NCBI RefSeq assembly: GCF_001612985.1
Contig: NZ_BDBM01000007.1
Span: 1 to 64,000 of the forward strand
Source: Nocardia gamkensis NBRC 108242
GTDB taxonomy: Bacteria; Actinomycetota; Actinomycetes; Mycobacteriales; Mycobacteriaceae
Length of the DNA stretch: 64,000 bases
Direction: 5' to 3'
A model generated the notes under the pieces. That model saw only the letters and a list, made by a program, of their open reading frames with translations. It searched no databases and had not been told where the DNA came from. A program made the position numbers and the translations under genes. This document shows, in pieces, positions 54,041-61,732 of the stretch; the stretch's first letter is position 1; every line of letters begins with the position of its first letter.

Positions 54041-54489
54041 GCCCATGCCTTCCCCAGCGAATCGGCCGCGTGCCCTGGATCCGGGGCCTCCAGGAGGATC
54101 CCGACGCCGAGGCGTTGCAGGTGGCCGCACAGAAGTCGGGCGTGAGTGGCGGTCCGTGCGAACCGGTGCGGCGCGGGGACGATGACGTAGCGGATGTCGG
54201 GATGCTTGGTGAGATAAGTCAGGAGGCGGCGCACCGCTGGGCGTCGGCGCAGGCTGGTTGCAGGCGCGCCGATTTCGATGAACTCCTTGATGATCCCGAC
54301 GCCGTGCCGCATCGCGACGCGGTGTCCGGCCTCGCGTTGCAGTCCGATCTTGATAGGCTCCCCGCCGCCAGCGGCCTGGTCGGCCACGGTGGTGGCGGCG
54401 ATGGACAGAAACAGCACGGCGGGTACAAACGGCTCGACGGCGAATGGGCACGGAATAGTCACGCTGCCCCGGGCATCAGGAGCGCTCAT
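54037..54489 (-). CDS. Recombinase-like domain protein without catalytic serine
   Basis: 150 aa, ATG 54489 overlapping the previous stop. The whole protein aligns with the N-terminal catalytic domain of serine recombinases: VLFLSIAATTVADQAAGGGE in place of LLLRVSTxxQ, then LQREAGHRVA, RRPAVRRLLTYLTKHPDIRYVIVPAPHRFARTA. At the active site the arginine is Ser29 and the nucleophile serine is Ala31, so catalysis cannot occur. No DNA-binding zinc domain is attached. Since it is coupled to xis and int, it is probably a conserved accessory factor, not debris, although a degenerate gene is possible. Confidence 0.75.
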   Translation of the reverse strand: MSAPDARGSVTIPCPFAVEPFVPAVLFLSIAATTVADQAAGGGEPIKIGLQREAGHRVAMRHGVGIIKEFIEIGAPATSLRRRPAVRRLLTYLTKHPDIRYVIVPAPHRFARTATHARLLCGHLQRLGVGILLEAPDPGHAADSLGKAWA

Positions 54490-55148
54490 ACGGCTCTCCC
54501 GCTGACCACAGCAAGGTTGAGCGGCCGGTGGTAGGTGGTGCGGCTGGCGTACGGCCCGAGCCTTGTTTCGGCCAGGCGTTGACGAATCATGACCTCGGGA
54601 ACCACGAAGTGATCGGACAATTCCTCCGGCGTGGTCAGGCCGGCTTTCCAGGCGCGCCTGAGCAGCCGACTCGGTACGAGTAGCTGGCCAGCGAAGTACT
54701 CAGCTGCCCGGTTGGCCTCGTAACGGCCGCTGACAAGGTCGTTGCCGAGGTAGAGGTGGGTGGCGCGGTGATAGTCGAGGACGTGCTTGAACTCGCGCGC
54801 CACGGCGACGCGTTGTTGCTTCCGCTGGACGGTCGCGGCAATTTGGATGACCCATCGTCGGGTGGTTGTGTCCCAGAATCCAGCACTTGGAAGCCGTTGA
54901 TCGAAGACGTACTCGACGCGTATGTGACGGAGGTCGGTAATAACGTCAATGGGGATCATCGTGGCGGACGATCGGCGGCCAGATAGAAGTGCGGTCGCTT
55001 GCTTTCGTGCAAGTCGCAGGCTGTCGGCAAAAGCCGCCGGACGTTCCGTCATCATGGCGCGTAGTCCGGCTAGCGTCGCGTGTTTGCGACTTGGCGTTCG
55101 ACGCGCCTGAGCGCTGCCTGTAGCGGTTGGTCCTGTTTTTCTTGGCAT
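54486..55148 (-). CDS. ImmA/IrrE-like protein with altered HExxH
   Basis: 220 aa, ATG 55148 with AGGAGG upstream. The middle matches ImmA-type metallopeptidases: VAVAREFKHVLDYH in place of HExxH and EANRAAEYFAGQLLVPSRLLR, the usual third-ligand helix. The first histidine of HExxH is an arginine, so zinc binding is likely lost. In ICEBs1, ImmA cleaves the repressor ImmR to induce excision; here the partner is the XRE gene upstream at 55228. The loss of the histidine suggests a non-proteolytic form of control or a decayed enzyme. It overlaps the next gene by four bases. Confidence 0.78.
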   Translation of the reverse strand: MPRKTGPTATGSAQARRTPSRKHATLAGLRAMMTERPAAFADSLRLARKQATALLSGRRSSATMIPIDVITDLRHIRVEYVFDQRLPSAGFWDTTTRRWVIQIAATVQRKQQRVAVAREFKHVLDYHRATHLYLGNDLVSGRYEANRAAEYFAGQLLVPSRLLRRAWKAGLTTPEELSDHFVVPEVMIRQRLAETRLGPYASRTTYHRPLNLAVVSGRAV

Positions 55149-55227
55149 ATGGTCCTCCTTTCAATCAGTTGTTTCTTGGCGCTTGTTTCCTTTCCTTATG
55201 TGTTTGCATGTCGATCAGTAATAGCTA

Positions 55228-55638
55228 CTATTTGTGACGATGGTTCGCAACCACGCAATCATGGCGAAAGCACCTCCGATATCGAGCGGCGACGGCGTCG
55301 ATCGCGGCTTCGATCTCCTCGATGGCTTCGCGCGGAACGCCGTGGTAAGAGACGCGAACGAACGGCTCGGCCCGTGATTGTCTCGTGGACAGCCACCCTG
55401 CTATCGCGAACAACTCGTCACACGGCAGGTCGATCGCTTCGGCGATGGCACGCAGGCTGTCAGGCGTCGGCTTGGCAAAGAATCCCTGGGCGATCCGCGT
55501 GATTGTCGATCTGCTGAGTCCGGATCGGTCGGCTAGTATCGCACGGGTGATATGAAGTTCTTTTCGTCGCGTTTCAATTACTTCGGCTAGTCGTAAGGCG
55601 GTCTCATTGCGAGATGTTGTTTTCATAGTCTTCTCCAT
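55228..55638 (-). CDS. XRE-family repressor of element B
   Basis: 136 aa from ATG 55638 (GGGGG seven bases upstream; ATG 55626 is possible). Helix-turn-helix ILADRSGLSRSTITRIAQGF lies near residues 34-53. The C-terminal half is short and helical, without protease domain. It is followed by the ImmA-like gene in the same direction, as in ImmR-ImmA pairs, so it is the likely repressor of int and xis. About 100 bp before it separate it from ardA. Confidence 0.85.
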   Translation of the reverse strand: MEKTMKTTSRNETALRLAEVIETRRKELHITRAILADRSGLSRSTITRIAQGFFAKPTPDSLRAIAEAIDLPCDELFAIAGWLSTRQSRAEPFVRVSYHGVPREAIEEIEAAIDAVAARYRRCFRHDCVVANHRHK

Positions 55639-55735
55639 TTTCATTCCCCCTCTAGTAACCATAACTCCGTTGTTGCGTGAAAGCAATTATTGTAGGAAAT
55701 AAAACAATAATTTAAAGAGCGGAATTTATGATTTT

Positions 55736-56416
55736 CTACGCTCGCTCATCAAATATCCACACCCCACTCCCATCTGCCGGAAAGGCCACAACATCGCCCT
55801 CTTGGAGCATCTCCTCGCCAATAGCCGAATAGTCGACATATACGAAATCCTTCAATGCTTGAGGTACCGCATGTTTGAGCGTCGCTTCGATTTCGAGCGG
55901 TTCAAATAGCTGGCGGACGTAGGCGGCCATGCTCTCGTGATGGCCCTTGTAGGCAGTTGCGAAGTGGTCGAATAAGCGTGGGTCGTCTTCGTGGGCGCTG
56001 GTCCAGGCAGCGAACGCGGGACCGTGGTCCACGATGCCGTTTGCCACCTTCGACAGCAGTTCGATGCTGTGGACGTCGTCCAAGCCGATGGCACCGGTGC
56101 TCACGTGGAAGGCTCCGAACCCCTGGTGGTCCCAGATGTAGAACCGATCAGCGTCGTGCTCGTAGGGTTCGCCGAGAACGGCATACAGCTCGGCGTAGAT
56201 GTAGTCGGGGTCTCGTGCCATCTCCAGCCAGGTGCCTCTCGTGAGTTCGGCCCGCAGCGGGAGGCCAGCGGTCACATAGATCCGGGGGTAGCGCAGGGCT
56301 TCCCGCTCGTGGCTTGTTTCGGCCTCATCGCGCCGCAAGTGGTCTTCGGACTGTGCCTGTCCTTGCTCGGTGCGGTTTGTATTGTGTGCGTCGGTATTTG
56401 GAAATCGCTCATTCAT
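55736..56416 (-). CDS. ardA: ArdA-like antirestriction protein
   Basis: 226 aa, ATG 56416 with AGGAGG upstream. An N-terminal 45-residue polar extension precedes the ArdA domain: RIYVTAGLPLRAELTRGTWLEM, DPDYIYAELYAVLGEP, FYIWDHQGFGAFHV and later GIVDHGPAFAAWTSAHEDDP. ArdA is a DNA-mimic that blocks type I restriction enzymes when a conjugative element enters a new cell; the protein is strongly acidic, as needed. The presence of an adenine methyltransferase gene 600 bp upstream in the same unit suits this role. Confidence 0.88.
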   Translation of the reverse strand: MNERFPNTDAHNTNRTEQGQAQSEDHLRRDEAETSHEREALRYPRIYVTAGLPLRAELTRGTWLEMARDPDYIYAELYAVLGEPYEHDADRFYIWDHQGFGAFHVSTGAIGLDDVHSIELLSKVANGIVDHGPAFAAWTSAHEDDPRLFDHFATAYKGHHESMAAYVRQLFEPLEIEATLKHAVPQALKDFVYVDYSAIGEEMLQEGDVVAFPADGSGVWIFDERA

Positions 56417-56528
56417 GCTCGCCTCCTTCGGGTTATGTTTGGATGTTGGCCGGTCGGACGGTGCAGAGGGTGTGCATTCCCTCGATCCGCCGTCCGCCGG
56501 CCTCTTACACCGGGCGCTGAGCCGGGGC

Positions 56529-56933
56529 TCAGCTGTCCGCCTGCTCGCCTTCGGCCTGCTGCCCACCTCGTCGGCCACGGGTGCGGCGTCCGCCCTGTGG
56601 CGGTTCGCCTTCCGATGCTTCCGCCGTGTCGGCAGAGCCATCGGTTCCCGACTCCTCCTCCTGCACGGGTGGAGGCGTGGGGATGGCGGTGAACAGGTTG
56701 TCGATGGCTGCCTGCCGGGTGCGTGCCTCTTCTTCGATGGCGGCACGAGCGGCGTTGGCCCTGGCCATAAGGTCAGGATCGTTCTTGGCAGCCTCGATCC
56801 AGGCGTCCACGGCGGCGAAGCATTCAGCCTTGAGGCTGCGCTTCCGCAGGTCGGCAATCCAGGTCAGCTGGGTATGCCGGGCGGTGTCGATTCGGATAGC
56901 CAGGGTGACTTCCTTGTTCGACGGTTCGGACAT
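56529..56933 (-). CDS. Hypothetical protein, possibly ribbon-helix-helix DNA-binding
   Basis: 134 aa from ATG 56933, with GGAGG upstream. Residues 8-50 show a short strand and two helices (EVTLAIRIDTARHTQLTWIADLRKRSLKAECFAAVD) in the ribbon-helix-helix pattern of plasmid copy or partition proteins. The C-terminal 50 residues are glutamate- and glycine-rich and basic at the end (GGRRTRGRRGGQQ), probably disordered. It lies between the methyltransferase and ardA genes in the same orientation. Confidence 0.6.
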   Translation of the reverse strand: MSEPSNKEVTLAIRIDTARHTQLTWIADLRKRSLKAECFAAVDAWIEAAKNDPDLMARANAARAAIEEEARTRQAAIDNLFTAIPTPPPVQEEESGTDGSADTAEASEGEPPQGGRRTRGRRGGQQAEGEQADS

Positions 56934-57014
56934 CGCTCCTCCTCGGTGCGAGCGGCCGGTAAGCACTGATTGCGCTTACGAGTACGGCCGCATGGCACCG
57001 ACGACGGCATCCCG

Positions 57015-57638
57015 CTATCCGGTGAGACCCGGTGGTGCGGTGCGTGGGTCGTCCGGTCTCAGGCGAGAGCGCTTGCGGTCGGACGGCACTGGATAGCCGG
57101 GCAGCACGATGTCGGAATCGATTTCGTTGCCCCAGACGTCCCAGCCGGGTTGCCGCCGCCGGGCGAACAGCTCCAAATATGGCCCGCTGCTGACCCTCTC
57201 GATAATCGCGTACTGCTCTTCCGGCTTGTGGCTGTGCTCCTGCACGGGGGCGATGAACCACGTCGGCTGTGCGCGGAAGTTCACGGGAGCGCGCCCACGG
57301 GTACCGAATAGGACGTGCTCGGTCATGTTGCGTAGGTACTGCCCCAGCTGCAGGCGCGGTTTCACCCAGGTGAGCGGCGAGCGGTAGGTGAAGCCCCAGG
57401 CGGTCATAATGTCGTAGCCCGCCCGCCACGACCCGTTGGTGACCCACAACCATAGGTGCGCGTCGTCTTCCGCGAGGCTGGTCACGGGCATGTTCGCGAT
57501 CTGCTCGACGGTCATCAGCGGGTAGTGCTGGATCGCTCCGCGCCCGCCTGCCTGGTCGATGTTCCATGGTGGGTCAGCCATGATAGTGCGGTACCGTTTA
57601 CTAGGCGCCGCTGGCCGTATGCGGCTGCTATTGGTCAT
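57015..57638 (-). CDS. MT-A70-family DNA adenine methyltransferase
   Basis: 207 aa, ATG 57638, overlapping the stop of the preceding gene (ATGA). The catalytic motif is DPPW (RTIMADPPWNIDQ, about residue 24), followed by HLWLWVTNG and PLTWVKPRLQLG. Family members methylate the N6 of adenine in DNA or RNA. Without a restriction gene beside it, it is an orphan methyltransferase, probably protecting the element from restriction or acting in regulation. It works in the same direction as ardA. Confidence 0.9.
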   Translation of the reverse strand: MTNSSRIRPAAPSKRYRTIMADPPWNIDQAGGRGAIQHYPLMTVEQIANMPVTSLAEDDAHLWLWVTNGSWRAGYDIMTAWGFTYRSPLTWVKPRLQLGQYLRNMTEHVLFGTRGRAPVNFRAQPTWFIAPVQEHSHKPEEQYAIIERVSSGPYLELFARRRQPGWDVWGNEIDSDIVLPGYPVPSDRKRSRLRPDDPRTAPPGLTG

Positions 57639-58648
57639 TGTTCACCTCCTTTCTGCATGAGTGCGACGAGCTGTTCGGGCGGGATAATTCGGAACAGCTG
57701 CGATCGCAGCTTGCGGTCCTGGTTGATGGCCCGGCGCAGGGCATCGCGTCGTTTCTCGGCCTTGGACAGCGTCTCGGCGGTGATGCTCCACACCACCAGA
57801 GGGAATCCGCCGCTTCGTTCTTGCTCGATACCTTGACGCCAGTACGCCTCGTACTCGTGGCATTTGCGGATGAGGGTGGGGATGCTCTCGGTACCCTTGT
57901 CAATCTCGATGAACGCCGCATCGACGTACTCGTTGCCGGGCGGGCAAGCCGTTTCGGCGTACAGATCCGGCTTCAAGGTCAGCCGTGTTCCAGCGACGCC
58001 GACGTAATCTCGCCAGGCAGCAGGCTCGATCTCACATTTCACCAGCTCCAGCCGACCGTGCCGGTTGGCCTCGACAAGAGCTACATGGGCGTCGGCAATG
58101 CCGAGCTGATGGTCAAGAAACCGTTCGGTCGGAGCGTGGAAGCGTCGCCGGGCCGTTGCTCCGGATTCCCGGCGCAGTAGGCGCTGGCCGATGTCATCGA
58201 CGTAATGCACCATGCCGTCGCTGCCCGCGCTGAAGCCGCCGACCCGTTGAGTCAGGCTGTCGAGCACCCGCAACCGCCGGAGTTTGGCCAGCGCCCGTTG
58301 TGCCTTACGCCTGCCAGAACCGGGCGTCAGACCGCCGAAATGCAGCGTCTGGATGTGGCGCACGGTCAGGAACCGATGCCCGGCCACCGAGCGGAGGATT
58401 GCCCAGTCGCGCTCACTCATCTGTTTGGCGATGGCCGACAGGTCACGGATCGGCTGGCGAGTCAGGCGAGGGGTCGGTTGCTGGTGTGTGGTGCCCGAAT
58501 GGGCACCATCATTCGCGTCCAGCAGGACGCGAAATTTCGAGCTGACCGGCGAGGATGCAGGATTCTGAGTCGGGGCGAGACGGCCATCGAGATGGCCAGT
58601 GCTTTCCGTCCCCGTCGCTTCGCTCCGCCGCGATTTTTCCGTCGTCAT
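57635..58648 (-). CDS. Replication-relaxation family protein
   Basis: 337 aa from ATG 58648 (the upstream part of the frame is arginine-rich and antisense). A winged-helix-like part comes first (ERDWAILRSVAGHRFLTVRHIQTLHF), then a nuclease-like part with LKPDLYAE and AFIEIDKGTES, the acidic residues of the replication-relaxation family (PD-(D/E)xK-like). Members are found in integrative and conjugative elements with a T4SS-type ATPase and are thought to be relaxases. It overlaps its neighbours by four bases on both sides, so it is part of one transcript. Confidence 0.85.
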   Translation of the reverse strand: MTTEKSRRSEATGTESTGHLDGRLAPTQNPASSPVSSKFRVLLDANDGAHSGTTHQQPTPRLTRQPIRDLSAIAKQMSERDWAILRSVAGHRFLTVRHIQTLHFGGLTPGSGRRKAQRALAKLRRLRVLDSLTQRVGGFSAGSDGMVHYVDDIGQRLLRRESGATARRRFHAPTERFLDHQLGIADAHVALVEANRHGRLELVKCEIEPAAWRDYVGVAGTRLTLKPDLYAETACPPGNEYVDAAFIEIDKGTESIPTLIRKCHEYEAYWRQGIEQERSGGFPLVVWSITAETLSKAEKRRDALRRAINQDRKLRSQLFRIIPPEQLVALMQKGGEQ

Positions 58649-60825
58649 GCCTGCCTCCTGCGACGCCGAGGCGCGCCACTCGCGTCGCTGTTCACCTGGT
58701 CGAGCAGCTCGGCGAACCCGGCCTCGATCTCGTCTAGCGGCTGGCCGTAGCGTTCGCGGCTCAGGCGCCGGATCTCGTTCGGATCGCTGGTTTCCGGGGG
58801 CGGCGGCAAGGTGACGCCCGAGGCCCACGGTTGCACGGTGTTGTCGCGCATCAGGTTCACGTAGACGTGGTGGGCGGGCAATGCGCCGAAGTCTTCGGGC
58901 GCGAGCACGGATTGTCCGGTGGCCATGTCTTTGGCATCACCTGCCTGGAGCTGGAAGGTGATCCGACTCCGCGCGTTGTTTCGGAAGGCGTCGAGCATCG
59001 CCGGGGGCAGCTGCTTCTGGTATTGGTGGGCGAGATGGAATCCGGCGCGCAGGCTGCGGGCCGTCGCCAGCGCGTCACCGAGGTCAGTCGGCAGGCGCAA
59101 ATAGTCCTGCACCTCGTCGATGTAGACCATGACCGGCGTGCGGCTGTCCTCCGGTGTCCCGGCTCGTTCCCGGATCGCCTGCCAGAGTTCGGCGAGGATG
59201 ATCGCCCCCAGTAGCTGCGCCGCTTCCGGCCCGATGACGCCTTTTTGGAGTGGCACCAGGAGCACCAAGTTCTCATTGAGAACTTGGCGGATATTGAACT
59301 TCGGGTGACGCTGGGCCAGAACGGCGCGCAGTTGCTTGGTCAGCAAGGGGCGCAGCTTGTTGCTGAGCGGCGCGATCTTCGTATCCACCGCTTCCGGCGA
59401 CAACGAGTCGAACCACGCCCAGAACGGTCCGGCCGCGAACGGATCCTCCCGGATGACCCGCTGGGTGAGCGACCGCCGGAAGCTCGGATTGGTCAGCAGC
59501 AGCGGCAGCATGGTCAGGCTGGCATCGTCGCGCTTCGCCAGCACCTCCAAGGAGTTGCGGAGGATGTCGGCCGAACGCGGCCCAAGGTCGCCATGGATGG
59601 CATGGATGGTGCCGAACAGCGAATCGGCGATCACCTCCGGCGTGCGGCCCTGGCTGTGCGCTAATGGATTGATGCCCACGGGCGCCTCATCGAGCGGATC
59701 GAGCAGCACGACGTCGCCGGCCCGTTCCCCTGGGATCCGCGCCAAGATGTCGGAAACGAGGTCCTTGGGCTCAATGACCACCACCGGGCGCCCGGCTTCG
59801 AGGTCTTGGACGATCAGGTTCAGGAGCAGCGTCGACTTGCCGGTGCCGTTCGGCCCGATTACCCAGGTGTGGCGCATGCTGTCGAGCACGTCGTAGCCGA
59901 TCGTGCCGGAGATGCCGGGCGCGTTGGCCTCGGCGATCACCCGCTCGCCGGACAGCAGAGCAGGCGTCGGCCGGACCGGTTTCGGATGCAGGGGCGGTTG
60001 ACCGGGAAACCGCTCGTCATGATCAGACACCGGCCAGGCCAGCAGATGACTCAGTTCTGGCACGCTGAGCGGTTGAGCGGGAGTCAAGATCGACCACGTC
60101 GCCTTCGGCTCGTTGATGTTCTTCGGCTTCTCGTCTGCCAGCTTGAAATGGACCCCGGCCGTTTCGACCGTCCCGATCGCCGCTGCCAATCCGAGCAGCA
60201 GCGATTTGCGGCGATCCGCGGTGCCGGCCTCGACGCCGATCCGCACCACCGCCGAAAAGCCGTGCTGCCCGAGCTTGCGAGCGATGGCTTGGCGGGCGTT
60301 CGGGCGCTTGTCCGGCAGCAGGCCGTGCCACACCTTCGACGCTGTCGACTGGTGACCGCCGAGCGGCTGCTCGACCGGCGGCAACATGGGCTGACGGCGC
60401 GGGCCGAGCGCGACTTGGATGACCAATTGCTCCCCGTGATGCACGGCGGTGAGGGCACTCAGGATTGAGCGACTCGACGCCACCCGATCGACCGGCTCCA
60501 GCGGCCAGTCCGTGGCGGTCAGCTTCAAGCGGCGAGCCGTCACGATGTCGCTGCGCTCCTCGGTGTCGAACGGCGTGACGACCGCGCCCGACACCAACTG
60601 CTCGACCGACCGGCGTACCCCGTGGGCGTGTCGAAGTTGGCTGCCGACAAGGTATTCCACGCCTTCAACGGTCGAACGGGCTTCGAGGATCAGCTGCGGC
60701 GCGTGCTTCTGGGCCGCCCAGTGGCGGAGCAGCGACGTGGCTGCGCCTTCACGAAACGGGCTGGGCCAGAAGAGGAGCTGCCAGACAAGGGAGTCAGCGG
60801 TGAGGTCGATGTCATTCATCGTCAT
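58645..60825 (-). CDS. Type IV secretion/conjugation ATPase
   Basis: 726 aa from ATG 60825 (AAGGAG seven bases upstream). N-terminal region of about 310 residues of unknown fold; then Walker A GPNGTGK at residues 324-330 and Walker B VMVYIDEVQDY at about 565-571, in the style of VirD4/TraD- or VirB4-like conjugation ATPases. No membrane segments are seen. It couples to the replication-relaxation protein by a four-base overlap. The combination of relaxase-type protein plus cytosolic ATPase and later membrane proteins differs from the single-pump AICE A. Confidence 0.88.
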   Translation of the reverse strand: MTMNDIDLTADSLVWQLLFWPSPFREGAATSLLRHWAAQKHAPQLILEARSTVEGVEYLVGSQLRHAHGVRRSVEQLVSGAVVTPFDTEERSDIVTARRLKLTATDWPLEPVDRVASSRSILSALTAVHHGEQLVIQVALGPRRQPMLPPVEQPLGGHQSTASKVWHGLLPDKRPNARQAIARKLGQHGFSAVVRIGVEAGTADRRKSLLLGLAAAIGTVETAGVHFKLADEKPKNINEPKATWSILTPAQPLSVPELSHLLAWPVSDHDERFPGQPPLHPKPVRPTPALLSGERVIAEANAPGISGTIGYDVLDSMRHTWVIGPNGTGKSTLLLNLIVQDLEAGRPVVVIEPKDLVSDILARIPGERAGDVVLLDPLDEAPVGINPLAHSQGRTPEVIADSLFGTIHAIHGDLGPRSADILRNSLEVLAKRDDASLTMLPLLLTNPSFRRSLTQRVIREDPFAAGPFWAWFDSLSPEAVDTKIAPLSNKLRPLLTKQLRAVLAQRHPKFNIRQVLNENLVLLVPLQKGVIGPEAAQLLGAIILAELWQAIRERAGTPEDSRTPVMVYIDEVQDYLRLPTDLGDALATARSLRAGFHLAHQYQKQLPPAMLDAFRNNARSRITFQLQAGDAKDMATGQSVLAPEDFGALPAHHVYVNLMRDNTVQPWASGVTLPPPPETSDPNEIRRLSRERYGQPLDEIEAGFAELLDQVNSDASGAPRRRRRQA

Positions 60826-61066
60826 CGGTGAACTCCTTCTGAATTGCCTGAACGGTGGCGGTCGGCTCGGGCTGCCGGTGGGCTGCTTCCTCGGCTTTGG
60901 CTTCGGCCATTGCAATGGCGATCACGGCGCGGCTGAGCTTGTAGAGGTCGGGCGGATTGCGTTTGTCGCTACGCACGGTGATGTGCCGCTCCGTCTTGTC
61001 ATTTACGTTGCGCCGCTTGGCCTCTCGGTCAGCACGGCGGGGGTTTGATCTTCCTGTTTTGGACAT
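60812..61066 (-). CDS. Small basic protein upstream of the conjugation ATPase
   Basis: 84 aa from ATG 61066, with GGAGG upstream. N-terminus strongly basic (SKTGRSNPRRADREAKRRN), C-terminus acidic (ATVQAIQKEFTDDDE). It overlaps the ATPase gene by 14 bp. Nothing known matches; a DNA-binding or recruiting role is a guess. Confidence 0.6.
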   Translation of the reverse strand: MSKTGRSNPRRADREAKRRNVNDKTERHITVRSDKRNPPDLYKLSRAVIAIAMAEAKAEEAAHRQPEPTATVQAIQKEFTDDDE

Positions 61067-61275
61067 AGCTCTCCTCCTCGATGAATTACTTTGCCTATTC
61101 AGCGAATCAACGCGACGGCTGCGTCGCTGTCGCCCGAATTGCGTCTGCGCAACTAGGTCTAATTCCACTATGAATTGCGCGTGCGCAATCCCCAATCAAG
61201 ATTGCAAAAAGCACCACACCGAGACGAACACCAGTAAAAGAGGTGAAATGTCCCGCTTGTTGTTCGTCATTTTGT

Positions 61276-61503
61276 TCACCACCCGGCACGCATCCGGCGG
61301 TAGATAACGATCCCGCCGATAACGAGCGCGATCAGTCCGATCACGCCCAGGATCACCACCAGCGTCGGCCACATCGACTGAATCAGGCTGACCGCGAAGT
61401 AGATGGCGATCACGCCGAGCAGGATGGCGATGCAAGCCCGCTTGAACGCCTCGGCCATGCCCTGGGGCGAATCCCCGCTCACCGCGGCCACCGCCGCACC
61501 CAC
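61276..61503 (-). CDS. Small two-helix membrane protein of the transfer module
   Basis: 75 aa, ATG 61503. Two long hydrophobic helices (ACIAILLGVIAIYFAVSLI and LVVILGVIGLIALVIGG) with a short loop and a basic end. Its first 25 bp overlap the end of the preceding gene. Small proteins with two helices are common in conjugation complexes (VirB3-like or TcpD-like). About 210 bp without a gene separate it from the next one. Confidence 0.65.
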   Translation of the reverse strand: MGAAVAAVSGDSPQGMAEAFKRACIAILLGVIAIYFAVSLIQSMWPTLVVILGVIGLIALVIGGIVIYRRMRAGW

Positions 61504-61730
61504 TCGATCGCCTCGTTCGCCACCAGCCCGGCGAACGCCAGCGCCAAGCGGCTGCTCGTCGGTGCCTGATCTGCCCGCTGTCCGGCGTACCGCTGGATGT
61601 CACGGCTCAGCCGCAGCGACCGCCGGAGGACGAAATTCACGATGTCGCTGACCGTTTCCAGATCGTCGCCTTGCGGCACCTTCGGTTGCAGCTCGTTCAG
61701 CACCACGTGGTGGTTCGCGGAACGGTCCAT
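61479..61730 (-). CDS. Small hypothetical protein of the transfer module
   Basis: 83 aa from ATG 61730 (GGAG eight bases upstream). Helical, charged, without a membrane segment: DDLETVSDIVNFVLRRSLRLSRDIQRYAGQRA. It overlaps the next gene by 25 bp and starts three bases before the stop of the preceding gene, so it belongs to the same transcript. No known family. Confidence 0.6.
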   Translation of the reverse strand: MDRSANHHVVLNELQPKVPQGDDLETVSDIVNFVLRRSLRLSRDIQRYAGQRADQAPTSSRLALAFAGLVANEAIEWVRRWPR

Positions 61731-61732
61731 GC

